DNA of 64,000 nt from Monosporascus cannonballus (lineage: Eukaryota > Ascomycota > Sordariomycetes > Xylariales). Location: NCBI GenBank assembly GCA_004154925.1, contig QJNS01000005.1:310001-374000 (forward strand), given 5' to 3'. Below the pieces are notes generated by a model. The model was given only the letters and a program-made list of their open reading frames with translations, did not search any database and was not told the DNA's origin. The number at the start of each line of letters is the position of its first letter. Positions within the stretch are counted from its first letter, which is position 1. Below are positions 1 through 12,817 of this stretch, piece by piece. Made by a program: the position numbers and the translations under genes.

Positions 1-3000
1 TTATGTTTTGGCCTTATTATAAAGGTTATATTATTGTTATATTTTTTAAATTATCGTTTTTATTTTAAGAAAAAAATATATACGTTAAAATTGTTTTAAG
101 GTTTTATAAATATTTGGATATTTATATAGCTAATATTCGTATATATTTCGTACCAAATTTATTTAATATTTTTTTAAAATTTGTACTTTATTTATTTTTT
201 GGTTTTTTGGAAAATCGTTATTATATTATTGGATTTTTTAATATATGTCTAAAGGTATTATTTAAATTATTATAATTTGTCGTAAGCGTAAATATCCTTT
301 TATAATGGTATCGAAAATTATATGGCTAATTTTAATTAATTTTTTTTTAAGATCTGATTGTTTGTTTAAGGCGTCCGTTTTGCCGTTTTTTATATTTTTC
401 TTATAAATAATAACGAAATCGAAGTTCGCCAACTTTTTTACGTATTATAATTATTATTTTGTAAATTTTTTGGTCGTAATAAATCGGATAAAATTTTAAT
501 AATCCGTATAAATTTTAACTTAATATAAATTTTTTTTTAGGAAATACCTAAATTTGTAAAATGCCATAATAATAACCATAAATTTTTTATTTGGAATGCC
601 GTAATTAAATTCGGTTTTTTTTAATTTATATAAGAAAAATATAATAAGGTATAATTTGCCTTAATTATTTTATTATCCGATTACGGCGTTTAACGCGTAA
701 TCCGAAATATCGGTTTCTAGTTCGACGGGGCGTACTAAATTATATATAATTAATATTAACTTATTAATAATTACATTTTTAATTTTTTAAAACGTTTTTT
801 TTGTTTTTAACGTTTATTTAAATTTTTTTTTAATAAAATTAATTAGGGGTATAATTATTTTGTTAAAATTTCGAATAAATTTCTTATAATAATTAACGAA
901 TCCAAAAAATGCTTATATATTTTTAATTATTATTAATGTTTATTATTTTGTTATTATAATAATTTTTTTTGGATTTATTTTAATATATTTTGAAATAATG
1001 ATATATTTTAAGTATTCCATTTTTTATTTATGGAATTAACTTTTTTTTGCGTTAATTAATAATTTGGCATTTTATAAAACTTAAAGAACTTAATAAATAT
1101 ATTTTACGTATGTTTTTTTTATTTCGAAGAAAATAAAAATATCGACGAGGTAGCACATAACAAGAACGTCGAGGTATTCCCGTAATACATAATTTATTAT
1201 TCGTTAAAAGGTTGTTAGTACGTTCGTAAATCCTATTAATATAATTAAATATTTAAATAATTTATATTTTATTTTAAAAGTTATTTTTTATTCGTATTTT
1301 TTTTTAATTTTGATAAGGTTATATTTATTTTTAAAATTGAATGCTGTAAATTATTTGGCTTTATGGAAACGGTTTTTTATTTTAATAATTAAAAATAATG
1401 GTATTTAATTTTTAATAATAATATCGTTTAATTGCCGATAATTAATTATAAGTTATAATTTCCTATTTTTTTTAATACGAAGAATATTGGGTATTTTGTT
1501 GGTAATTTTAAAAATCGAATTTTTTTTTTGTAACCGATTTTTTAGGTATTTTTTAAAAGTACGTAATTCGTTTTCGTTAAGATTGTAAATAAGGTAAAAT
1601 TTCGTTAAGGATCTTTTTTAAGGATTATTTTATGATTTTATTTGTTATATTTTAATAATTTTGTATTAAGCTTTTTTTAAAAAAACTATTCGTATTTATA
1701 ATATTATAATAACATATTAATTAAATTTTTTAATTTTTAGGGTTATTATTTTAAATTATTATTTAATTACCTTAATTTTGTTTTAATAATAATAATAATA
1801 TGTCGTATTTTTTTTTAATATCCGTTTTTTTTTTATATTTTATCCCTTTAGGTAATAAGGTATTTATTATGTCCTTATGCTTATATTTGTCGTTATTTTT
1901 AATCGAATATTAAGATTTTATCTTTTTTTATTTATTAATAAAAAGTAAAAGGAATTTTAATTGGTTAATTTTTCCGTTAATTAAAATTCCGTACTGACGT
2001 ATTTATGGTAATCTTAAGATTATGTCGTAATTCTTAAACGGAACGATATTAAAATTAATTATTTGGTATTATTTTTAAATAAAGATTTTAAAGTGATTAA
2101 TTTCGTATAGGATTTTTCCGTTATCGTAGGCGAAATTTTAACCTTTAATATTTATTATTATATAAAGTTTTAACTTATATTTCCATAATAATTTAAATTC
2201 GTTAATTACGTTTGGTACGATATAATTCCCGTATATAATTCCGTAATTTATTATTATAATATATTAATACGTTTTAATTTGTATATTTAAGGTAATAAAG
2301 TTATTAACGGCTTTTATCGTCGCGTTTAAAGCCTTTTTTAAAAATTTATTTTAATTTCTTTAGGTTTTATTATTTTGCAGCTTTTTTATAAGTAATTTTT
2401 TTCTTTTAATTTTTGTTCGAATCCGTTAAACCTGGTTTATATTTTTTAGTATAGCGCGTCAAGTTGTTATATTTGTTGTTTTTGCCGGCGTACTGTTTTT
2501 TCGAACCGTATTAGTTATTCTTAATTTTGCTATAATTCCTTTCCTTATTAAGTAAATTGCTCCTTAATATGGCATATGGTTTTTTATTGGGCTTTATCCC
2601 TTTTTTACTGAAAATTTCGTATAAATTATTAAATTTTTTTTTTAAGGTTTATCGCTTATTAAGATTTATAATAAATATTAATTGGAAATAAAAATCCGTA
2701 ATAACTTTTTGGTAATATTTTTTTACCGTATATTAAATTAATTTTTTTTTGTTTAGTAATTATATTATTTATAATAACAAAAAAGGTTTTTTTACGGATA
2801 CCATTTTTTTTAATTAATTTTTTGCTGCAGCCAGTTAAAGAAAATTATTTTTAAAGGTTATGGATCAAAAATATTAATATTATTATTCGTTATTTTTGTT
2901 ATTTTTCGTTTTATTAGGAAAATCGAATCCTTTGTAATATATTTGGGTAATTCTGTTATGGATATATTGTTTTTACTTTTTATAGGTAAGGCAATTTTAT

Positions 3001-4785
3001 TGTTTATAATAAATAATATATATCCTGCCGTATCGATTAAGGGTTTTAGGACAGATTTTTTCTGTCCAGCCCTAATGCTTTTTTAATTATTTTTTAAAAA
3101 TATTCTGTTTTTTTTAATTACTTACTAAATTAGGTTTTTGGCTTTTTACATTTTTTGTTACATTTTTTGTTACGGGGGGCCTGGCATATACTTAAGTTAA
3201 ATTATATTAATAAATTTACCTTTTTTTTTTTAATTCCTTTTAGATTATTTTTCGGGTATAAATTTTTAATTATTTTTTCGTAATTTTTTGGGCGAAAGAT
3301 ATTTATAAGCCTTATGCCTTTTTTTTCCGTAATTATAACACTTAATCTGGTTCTAGTTCTTTTTATGGGTGGCTCTTAATTCCATAAGGCCTGGTTTAAT
3401 ACCGTAAAAAGTATTATTATGCCGAAAAACGTTAATATTAATCGTATACCGAAATTTGTTATTATGTTTTCCTTTAATGCTTTTCGTACGTTAAATATAT
3501 TATCGATTATTAATTTTAATTGTTATAACGATATAATCTAATAAATAATTAAGTTAGTTTAGTTTAAAAAATTTTTCTTATATTTTTTTTTTTAGGCCGT
3601 CGAAAAACTTAATTATTAATGCTTTTTATTCTTAATTTAACTTAAATATTAATTAAATAAATATGCTGCCGTATTTAGATATTAATCCTTTTTGTTGTAA
3701 TTATTAGATTTATATTTTAGCTTTTATTTTTTTATTTATTATTCCAAATATTTTTGTTAATATTTATTTAAATTATTCGTAATCGTTATAAATTCGTATT
3801 ATTTCTGGGTTTCGTTTTTTAATTAATAAAATAACGTATTTTTTTATGGCCGGCTTAAACCAAATAGCCGTATTTCCGGTAAATTATTTAACCGTAAATT
3901 TAATTCGTAAAATAAACGTAATAAATCGAATAAAAAAATACTTAAAATATGTTCGGTATTAAATTAAGAATAATTATAATTTAATAAAAATTTTATCAAA
4001 AAGTTCTAATTTAAAGGGTTTAAAAAAATTTTTTAATTCCTTAGTAGAATTTAATTAAATAACTTAGTTTAACCGAAAAGGTTTTTTAATTTCGGAAATT
4101 TTTTTTTTTTGAATTTTTTATAAGTAACTTAAAAAGACATAATAAGATTATTTTTATTTTATTTTAATTAAAGGATACGTTCGTTTATAATATCTAGGCG
4201 TCGAAAAACTTCTTTTCGAAAAAAGCGAAGTTATTTTTTTTCTTTTTCGGATTTTATTCCGATATTAAGGTTTTTAAGGACCCGGTAAATAGGTTATTCG
4301 GGTTATTTGCTAATAAATATAATATTGGCGATATTACTTAGAATTTAATAATATTACTAAATAAAAACTTGTAATATATAACGGCTAAATAATTTAATTA
4401 ATTATTAAACCTTAAGTCGACGGGTTTATATTAATAAGAATATCGTAAAAATTTAAATAATAAATATAATAACGTATTACGTTTCGTAATATTAAAAACG
4501 TTTTAAATAACGAATTATTAATTATAAATGATTAATATTAATAAATATTATAAGTTAATATTATTTAAATTATGGAAATAATGAACATATATATTTTTTT
4601 TGTTTTTTACTAACGATTATTACCAATTATTCCTGGTATAATAATTATGATCGTTTTTAATTGTAATTATTTTGAAGTGATTATTAACCCGTTAGTAATT
4701 ATTTCTAGTTACGTGATTTGCAAGGTGGGTCGTGTTATCCTTATTGCAACCGTTTCCGTAGGCCTGAGCTTGTCAGGTCGTGACA
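1..4785 (-). mobile_element. RIP-mutated Gypsy/Ty3 chromovirus, copy 1 (partial, cut by window edge)
   Basis: This copy is collinear with copy 2 at a constant offset of 7383 bases (position 1 matches 7384). It holds the 5' LTR, gag and part of pol, read on the minus strand; integrase, chromodomain and 3' LTR lie outside the window. A degenerate reverse transcriptase motif (YLVDIF where copy 2 reads YLDDIL) is read from about 1139-1181. A gag zinc-knuckle relic lies near 3305-3350. The DNA is extremely AT-rich with pervasive stops and no usable ORF. Differences from copy 2 are almost all C/T and G/A transitions, the pattern left by RIP. Confidence 0.85.
4382..4785 (-). repeat. 5' LTR of Gypsy copy 1 (404 bp)
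   Basis: Same length and order as the LTRs at 5214-5617 and 11765-12168. On the minus strand it begins TGTCACGACCTGACAAGC and ends near TAGCCG (TAGCCA before mutation), a TG...CA structure. The part close to 4785 is much less mutated than the part close to 4382. Confidence 0.85.
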
Positions 4786-4914
4786 TTATTTAAAACGTCC
4801 TTGGTATTACGAAACGTAATACGTTACTATATTTATTGCTCAGATTCCCACGATACTCCTGTTAATATAAACCCGTCGACTTAAGGTTTAATAGTTGGTT
4901 AAACCGCCTAGCCA
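4786..4914 (+). repeat. Inverted LTR fragment of the same Gypsy family
   Basis: The reverse complement of this segment matches the first ~129 bp of the LTR at 5214-5345. It is therefore the 3' terminal part of a plus-oriented LTR, ending CCTAGCCA at 4914. Its other end abuts the terminus of copy 1 at 4785, so copy 1 probably inserted into an older LTR of opposite orientation. It is less mutated than its neighbours. Confidence 0.75.
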
Positions 4915-5213
4915 TCACACTGGGCTTTTATTGAAAAGTTAAAAGCCGTAAGAAGTTCCCTTTAAATATTAATAATAAGGCATACAAATTCGAATTATAT
5001 AAAAAATGATTCCAAACCTGGCTTACGCGAAAGGACTTATTAGAACGAAATCTAATATAGTTTAACGAATGTTACGTAATTACCCAGCCTTGCCACCGCC
5101 AATGGTTAACGGTCTATAACGTCGAAAACCCGGATTCTTTTAAATACTTTTGCATATAGAATTTTTATAGGTGGATGTTCTAGGAATGTTTTCGAAAAAG
5201 GCATAAAATGTGA
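4915..5213. other. Less-mutated spacer between two inverted LTR ends
   Basis: A 299-bp segment with visibly higher GC than the surrounding retroelement DNA. It starts TCACA and ends TGTGA, which are reverse complements, each directly abutting an LTR 3' end. Six-frame reading gives no recognisable domain. It may be the pre-insertion target DNA of the Gypsy elements. Confidence 0.45.
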
Positions 5214-5617
5214 CGGTTAGGCGGTTTAACCAACTATTAAACCTTAAGTCGACGGGTTTATGTTAGCAGGAGTATCGTGGGAATCTGAGCAATAAATATA
5301 GTAACGTATTACGTTTCGTAATACCAAAGGCGTTTTAGGTAACGAATTATTAATTATAAATAATTAATATTAATAAATATTATAAGTTAATATTATTTAA
5401 ATTATGGAAATAATAAACGTATATATTTTTTTTGTTTTTTATTGGCGATTATTACTAATTATTCTTAATATAGTAATTATAATTATTTTTAATTATGATT
5501 ATTTTAAAATAATTATTAACCTGTTAATAATTATTTTTAATTACGTAATTTACAAAATGGGTCGTATTATTTTTGTTATAACCGTTTCCGTAAACCTAAG
5601 TTTATTAAGTTGTAATA
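5214..5617 (-). repeat. 3' LTR of Gypsy copy 2 (404 bp)
   Basis: Aligns end to end with the LTRs at 4382-4785 and 11765-12168. On the minus strand it starts at 5617 next to a polypurine tract, as expected for a 3' LTR. The part near 5214-5330 is least mutated; the rest is strongly AT-shifted. Confidence 0.85.
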
Positions 5618-6309
5618 CGATTTTCTCTTTCCTAAAAATCTTGCCTTTAAAATTTTTTTCCTAATAAGTTCCTTATTTTTTTACCATAATTTTTCGTATT
5701 TCTAAAATTCGTCATAAGTTTCGCCCTTTTACTGCTTATTATATTAACTTAATAAAAGTTTTTGAAAAGTTTGGTTTCGAAATTATGCTTTATTTTTGGT
5801 ATTTTTCGAAAAATTTAAAATATGAAATAATAAAAAATATTTTTCGTTATAAGGAATATATGGCCCGTAGTCGATTTTGCGATAGGACCGGCGTCCCGTT
5901 ATTTTTTTTCCAAAATATCCGCCGCAAATATTAACGTTTTAAGCGTAAGGAAACTTTAATAAAAAAACGTTTGTTCGAATTATAATATTATTAATTTAAA
6001 ATTTAACGTTATTATTAAAAAAAAATAAATAAAGCTTTAATACGGTTTATTCGGTTACGTAAATAAAAATTTTTGGTTTATTTTAAAAATATTAAAATAA
6101 TATAACGTAATTTTTAATTTTTAAATAAGTTAAAAAAATAAAAACGAAAAAAGGAATAAACTGCCGCTAAGGCCGCTGTAACTATATTAACGTAAGTTAT
6201 TATTCCTTTTGATTTATTTGGTTTTGGCTTATTTGATTAACTTATTATGGAAAATTTCTGAAATCTTAATAACCCTGCCGTTATTAATAAAAATTTTTTA
6301 ATAAGCGTT

Positions 6310-6613
6310 AGGCGTTAATAAGATTTTTGGTAGGTTTTTAGGTATTTTTGGAATCTGGATATTTTTTTTATTTAATTAGGTATTAGATAAATCCGTTTTA
6401 TTTTTGCATATCGAAAATTTTTTTTATTTCGTATATTATTTCGTTTTTTATTTTTATATCGTTTTATGCTATTTATATCTTAATTACTTTTATTATTAAT
6501 TCGAATAAGGAAACGTAAAAAATTAGGTGGAATTTAATTTTTAATAAAAGTTTTAATTAATAATTATTTTCTGAGATTTTTTTGTTAATTTTATATGGAC
6601 CGATATATTTAAA
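6310..6613 (-). pseudogene. Integrase C-terminal GPY/F module plus chromodomain relic of copy 2 pol
   Basis: Minus-strand reading gives KYIGPYKINKKISE (about 6560-6613) followed by a decayed LKLL..IKFHLIF stretch, the GPY/F module of Gypsy integrases. Further on, about 6446-6310, it gives YEIKKIFDMQK, then YLIK, KKYPDSKNT and PTKNLINA with in-frame stops between. This is the chromodomain pattern (YEVEKI...YLVKWKGY...TWEP..NL) with several Trp codons turned into stops. In chromoviruses this domain directs integration toward marked chromatin. Here it cannot be translated. Confidence 0.75.
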
Positions 6614-8520
6614 ATCAAGTTTTTTATTAGGTTTTTTTATTTAAATGTTTTTGGTAATAAGGTAAATTATTTTTTTTTTCAAAAATTAATCCTTTTAACT
6701 TTTTTTTATTACAATATTTACTTATTTAATTCCGTATAAATTTTAATTCCGTTTTTATTTTTTAATGTAATTATTATAATTATTTTGTCGTAAGGATTAT
6801 TTTAATATTAATTAGATTATTATTACGTATTTTTTTATAAATTTTTGAAATAAAACCGAAATTCGTATTAAATAATATTATTTTAATGTTTTCGTAATAA
6901 TTAATATTATAAACTAATTAAATAATAAGTAATTTTTTAACCTAATTATTTTATTCGTAATTAATATAATATTATAAATATATTTTTAATATTTAATTTA
7001 ATTATTTTATTTATTTATTTATTTGGAATTTAAATACGTTAAATAATTTGTAATTTAAGCTTATTTATATTATAAAGCTTTGCTAAAATTTAAATACAAA
7101 AATTAATTTTTTATTTAAAATAATTTTTATTAATAATCCGTATATATTAAAAATATTTTTAAAAAATATATATATTATTTATTTTACGTTAATATTTTTA
7201 TAATAAAATAAAAAATAAAAAAACTTTATAAATCGATTAACGATAACGAAAATATTATTATAATATATTTTTATCGTTAGGTTTTTAAATAAAAAAAATT
7301 TAATAATAAAATCCATAATAATTAAATCCCATAATTTTTTTAAAATTAATAATAATTATAATTTTTTATAGGGCTTATATTATTATATTTTAACTTTATT
7401 ACAAAGGTTATATTATTATTATACTTTTTGGATTATCGTTTTTATTTTAAGGAAAAAATATATATATTAAAATTATTTTAAGGTTTTATGGATTTTTAAA
7501 TATTTATGTAATTAATATTTATATATATTTCGTACCAAATTTATTTAATATTTTTTTAAAATTTATACCTTATTTATTTTCTGGTTTTCTGGGAAATTAT
7601 TATTATATTATTAGATTTTCTAATATATATTTAAAGGTATTACCCGAATCGTTATAATTTGTCGTAAATGTAAATATCCTTTTATAATAATATCGAAAAT
7701 TATATAATTAATTTTAACTGGTTTTTTTTCGAAATCTGGTTGCTTATTTAAGGCGTCCGCTTTGTTATTCTTTACGCCTTTCTTATAGATAATAACGAAA
7801 TCGAAATTCGTTAACTTTTTTACGTATTATAATTATCGTTTTATAAATTTTTTAATCGTAATAAATTGGGTAAAATTTTAATAATCCGTATAAACTTTAA
7901 CTTAATATAAATTTCCTTTTAAAAAATACTTAAATTCGTAAAATGCTATAATAATAATTATAAATTTTTTATTTAAAATGCCGTAATTAAATTTGGTTTT
8001 TTTTAATTTATATAAGAAAAATATAATAAGGTATAATTTGCCTTAATTATTCCGTTATCCAATTATAATATTTAACGTATAATCCGAAATATCGGTTTTT
8101 AGTTCGACGGGGCGTACTAAATTATATATAATTAATATTGGCTTATTAATAATCGTATTTTTAATTTTTTAAAATACTTTTTTTGTTTTTGACATTTATT
8201 TAAATTTTTTTTTTAATAAGGTTAATTAAGGATATAATTATTTTGCTAAAATTTCAAATAAATTTCTTATAATAATTAACAAATCCAAAAAATACTTATA
8301 CCTTTTTAATTATTATTAACGTTTATTATTTTATTATTGCAATAATTTTCTTTAAATTTATTTTAATATGTTTTAAAATAATAATATATTTTAAATATTT
8401 TATTTCCTGTTTATAAAATTAACTTTTTTTTGCATTAATTAATAATTTGGCGTCCTATAAAGCTTAAAAAACTTAATAAACGTATTTTATATATATCTTT
8501 TCCGTTTCGGAAAAAATAAG

Positions 8521-8566
8521 AATATCGTCGAGGTAACATATAACAAAAACGTCGAAATATTCCCGT
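8521..8566 (-). pseudogene. Reverse transcriptase active-site relic of copy 2
   Basis: The minus strand reads EYFDVFVICYLDDIL, the Gypsy reverse transcriptase motif with the catalytic YLDD still intact. The equivalent place in copy 1 (about 1139-1181) reads EYLDVLVMCYLVDIF, with one catalytic Asp lost. The flanking frames are full of stops, so no active enzyme is encoded. Confidence 0.8.
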
Positions 8567-10684
8567 AATATATAATTTATTATTCGTTAGAAAGTTGCCG
8601 GTACGTTCGTAAATCCTATTAATATAACCAAGTACTTAAATAATCCGTATTTCGTTTTGAAAGTTATTTTTTATTTATATTTTTTTTTAATTTTAATAAA
8701 GTTATATCCATTTTTAAAATTAAATGCTATAAATTATTTAGCTTTATAAAAACAGTTTTTTATTTTAATAATTAAGAATAATAATATTTAATTTTTAATA
8801 ATAATATCGTTTAATTATTAATAATTAATTATAAATCGTAATTTCCCATTTTTCTTTAATACGAAAAATATTAAATATCTTATTAATAATTTTAAAGGTC
8901 GAATCCATCCTTTTTATAACCAATTTTCCAGGTATTTTTTGAAAATACGTAATTTATTTCTATTAAAATTATAAATAAAATAAAACTTTATTAAAAATCC
9001 TTTTTTAAGGATTATTTCATAATTTTATTCGTTATATTCTAATAATTTCGTATTAAATTTTTTCTTAAAAAGCTATTCGTATTTATAATATTATAATAAT
9101 ATATTAATTAAATTTTCTGACTTTTGGGGCTATTATTTTAAATTATTATTTAATTATTTTAATTTTGCTTTAATAATAATAACAATATATTATATTTTTT
9201 TAATACCTATTTTTTTTTATATTTTATCCCTTTAAGTAATAAGGTATTTATTATATCTTTATATTTATATTCGTCATTATTTTCGATCAAATATTAAAAT
9301 TTCATTTTTTTTTATTTATTAATAAAAAATAAAAGGAATTTTACCTAATTAATTTTTCCATTAATTAAAATTTTATATTAACGTATTTATAATAATCCTA
9401 AGATTATATCGTAATTCCTAAACGGAATAACGTCGAAATCAACTATTTAATATTATCCTTAAATAAAGATTTTAAGGTAATTAATTTCGTATAAAATTTT
9501 TCCGTTATCGTAAGCGAAATCTTAATTTTTAACGTTTATTATTATATAAAATCTTAATTTATATTTCCATAATAATTTAAATTCGTTAACTACGTCCGGT
9601 ACGATATAATTCCCGTATATAACTTTGCAGTTTATTATTACGGTATACTAATACATTCCGATTTATATATCCAAGGTAATAAAGTTATTAACAATTCTTA
9701 TTATTACATTTAAAACCTTTTTTAGGAATTTATCTTAATTCTCCTAAATTTCGTTATCTTATGGCTTTTTTATAAATAACCTTTTTCTTTTAATTTTTAT
9801 TCAAATCCATTAAGCCTGGTCTGTATTTTTTGGTATAATGCGTCGAATTATTATATTTGTTATTTTTGCCGGCGTATTATTCCTTCGAACCGTATTAATT
9901 ATTCCTAATTTTGCTATAATTCCTTTCCCCATTAAATAAATTATTCCTTAATATGGCGTATAACTTTTTATTAGGTTTTATCCTTTTTTTATTAAAAATC
10001 TTATATAAATCGTTAAATTTTTTTTCCTTTAAAGCTTATTACTTATCAGGATTTATAATAAATATTAACTGGAAATAAAAATCCGTAATAACTTTTTGGC
10101 AATACTTTTTTATTATACGTTGGATTAATTTTTTTTATTTAATAATTATACCACTTATAATAACAAAAAGGGTTTTTTTACAGATATTATTTCTTTTTTA
10201 ATTAATTTTCTATTATAACCAATTAAAGAAAATTATTTTCAAAAGCTATAAATCGAAAATATCGATATTATTATTCGTTATTTTTATTATTTCCCGTTTT
10301 ATTAGGAAAATCGAATCCCTTATAATATATTTAGGTAATTTTATTATAAATATATTATTTTTACTTTTTATAAGTAAAGCAATTTTATCGTTTACAATAA
10401 ATAATATATATCCTATTATATTGATTAAAGATTTTAAGATAAATTTTTTTCATCTAACCTTAATACTTTTTTAATTATCCTTTAAAGATATTCTGTTTTT
10501 CCTTAATTACCTATTAAACCAGGTTTTTGGCTTTTTGTATCCCTTATTATATTTTTTGTTACGGGGGGCCTAATATATATTTAAGTCGAATTATATTAAT
10601 AAATTTACCTTTTTTTTTAATTCTTTTTAAATTATTTTTTGGATATAAGCTTTTAATTATTTCTTTATGACTTTTTAAGTAAAA

Positions 10685-10737
10685 AGTATTTATAGGCCTT
10701 ATGCCTTTTTTTTCCGCAATTATAACACTTAATCTGG
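10685..10737 (-). pseudogene. gag CCHC zinc-knuckle relic of copy 2
   Basis: The minus strand reads KCYNCGKKRHKAYKY. This matches C-x2-C-x4-H-x4-C with the last Cys changed to Tyr (TGT to TAT), as expected from RIP. The position, close to the 5' LTR on the minus strand, fits gag and fixes the direction of the element. Confidence 0.65.
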
Positions 10738-11764
10738 CTTTAATCCTTTTTATAAGTAATTCTTAGTTCTATAAGGCCCGGTTCAATACTGTAAAAAATA
10801 TTATTATGCCGAAAAACGCTAATATTAACTATATACCGAAACTTATTATTATATTTTTTTTAATACTTTTCGTACGCCAAACATATTATTAATTATTAAT
10901 CTTAATTATTATAATAATATAATTTAATAAATAATTAAATCGGTTTAATTTAAAAAAAAAATTTATATTTTTTTTTCAAACCGTCGAAAAACTTAATTAT
11001 TAATATTTTTTATTCCTAATTTAATTTAAATATTAACTAAATAAATATGCTATTATATTTAAATATTAATCCTTTTTATTATAATTATTAAATTTATATT
11101 TCGGTTTTTATTTTTTCGTTTATTATTCCGAATATTTTCGTTAATATTTATTTAAATTATTTATAATCGTTATAAATTTTTATTATTTTTAGGTTTCGTT
11201 TTTTAATTAACAAAATAATATATTTTTTTATGGCCGGCTTAAACCAAATAGCCGTATTTCCGGTAAATTATTTAATTACAAATTTAATTCATAAAATAAA
11301 TATAATAAATCAAATAAAAAAATACTTAAAATATATTTAGTATTAAATTAAAAATAGTTATAATTTAATAAAAATTTTATTAAAAAGTTCCGGCTTAAAA
11401 GGTTTAAAAACTTTTTTTAATTTTTTGGTAAAATTTAATTAAATAACCTAATTCGACCAAAAAAAATTTTTAATTTCGGGAACTTTTTTTTTCGAATTTT
11501 TTATAGGTAATTTAAAAAAATATAATAAGATTATTTTTGTTTTATTTTAACTAAAAGATATATTTATTTATAATATCCAGATATCGAAAAACTTCTTTTC
11601 GAAAAAAGCGAAATTGTTTTTTTTTCTCCTTAAATTTTATTCCAATATTAAGGTCTTTAAGGACCCGGTAAATAAGTTATTCGGATTACTTGCTAATAAA
11701 TATGGTGTCGGCGATATTGCTCAAAATTTAACGGTATTACTAAATAAAAATTTGCAACATATAA

Positions 11765-12168
11765 TGGCTAAGCGGTTTAACTAATTATTAAATCTTAAAT
11801 TAATAAATTTATATTAATAAAAATATCGTAAAAATCTAAATAATAAATATAATAACATATTATGTTTCGTAATATTAAAAATATTTTAAGTAACGAATTA
11901 TTAATTATAAATAATTAATATTAATAAATATTATAAATTAATATTATTTAAATTATAAAAATAATAAACGTATATATCCTTTTTATTTTTTACTGGCGAT
12001 TATTATCGATCACTTTTGGTATAGTAATTATAATCGTTTTTGATCGTAACTGTTCTGAAGTGATTATTAACCCGTTAGTGATCACTTCTAGTTACGTGAC
12101 TTATAAGGTGGGTTGTGTTATCCTTGTTGCGACCGTTTCCGTAGGCCTAAGCTTGTCAGGTCGTGACA
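11765..12168 (-). repeat. 5' LTR of Gypsy copy 2 (404 bp)
   Basis: The minus strand starts TGTCACGACCTGACAAGC at 12168 and ends TTAGCCA at 11765. The outer ~190 bp are nearly unmutated while the inner part is AT-shifted, giving a mutation gradient inside a single LTR. Confidence 0.85.
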
Positions 12169-12386
12169 TAAAAGGCCCTATTATATATAGCCTAAGGACT
12201 CTTAAATAACTTCCTAATAGCTCCAATTTAAACCTTATCGAAAATATATAGGTTTGGATAAAATCTTATTTAAAGGGAAAATATGATTTGTAGCAATTAA
12301 CAGAAAAACAATTATATATGGCGATATTCGAAGCCTAGTACGCCGTCTTTGAAAATTTTCTGATTTCGTTAACTTTGGCTCAGTAG
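12169..12386 (+). pseudogene. C-terminal fragment of a Tc1/mariner transposase
   Basis: One plus frame reads NLNLIENI*VWIKSYLKG, then KYDL and EKQLYMAIFEA, with a final stop at 12384-12386. This is the Tc1-type DDE transposase end (SPDLNPIENLW..LK). In-frame TAG codons stand where the family has Trp (IENIW, EAW), which fits RIP-type G-to-A change. The upstream part is cut off by the LTR of Gypsy copy 2 at 12168. No terminal inverted repeat was found. Confidence 0.7.
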
Positions 12387-12550
12387 AATAAAATAAAGCG
12401 GTACTTTGAGAGTGGTGGGAAACAGCGGGGGAATTAATGGAGGTATTTTTGCATACAAATTATATGGGAGTATACTTACTAGCTGTTCAGAGAATCTTGT
12501 AGGGCGGTGGAGGTAACTAACAAAAAATACCCCTGTGAGTTGTAGATAAT

Positions 12551-12817
12551 TCAACGTACAAAGCTCTTGCCGTCGATTCTACTTGTCCCATCGTACTGAA
12601 CTGGAGGCTGGAATCGAAGCTTCCCCACAGGCGGCTGGGCATAAGGAATCCCTAGATATTCAGACATCTGTGAAGCTACAGATGCAGCATGTCCATCGAC
12701 GGGACCACTCGTGGTCGGCACTCTCTGTCCCACGATCCACCTCCCCGGTCGGCATACGTAGGTCGCTGCGAACGGCAAAGCCGCTAAAGTGGTGATAACT
12801 AACAGATGATGCCTCAT
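12551..12817 (-). pseudogene. N-terminal fragment of a secreted type-B carboxylesterase/lipase
   Basis: An 88-codon ORF. It begins with a probable signal peptide (MRHHLLVITTLAALPFAA) and then reads SEYLGIPYAQPPVGKLRFQPP, the hallmark N-terminus of type-B carboxylesterases/lipases (family usually 500-600 aa). It stops after GKSFVR. No catalytic GESAGG segment follows, and about 165 bp further on the Tc1 relic begins. I infer a truncated gene at the edge of the repeat block. The possibility that this is the first exon of a gene with later exons lost under the repeats is equivalent. Confidence 0.7.

Larger units (their letters stand above)
5214..12168 (-). mobile_element. Complete RIP-mutated Gypsy/Ty3 chromovirus, copy 2
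   Basis: A 6955-bp element with two 404-bp LTRs (5214-5617 and 11765-12168). The order on the minus strand is 5' LTR, gag with a zinc-knuckle relic, pol with reverse transcriptase, integrase GPY/F module, chromodomain, polypurine tract (5618-5632 read in reverse, AGGAAAGAG core) and 3' LTR. That order and the chromodomain place it among chromoviruses such as MAGGY/Tf1-like elements. Heavy C-to-T and G-to-A change has destroyed all ORFs. Flanking pentamers (TGTGA at 5209-5213, TAAAA at 12169-12173) do not match exactly, so the target duplication is mutated or lost. Confidence 0.85.

Noticed and set aside
5404..5664. 86-codon plus-strand ORF, Ile/Phe-rich
   Set aside because: Low-complexity reading through the RIP-mutated 3' LTR; produced by AT-richness, not a gene.
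12369..12554. 61-codon minus ORF just downstream of the carboxylesterase fragment
   Set aside because: No similarity to the expected esterase continuation; overlaps the end of the Tc1 relic.
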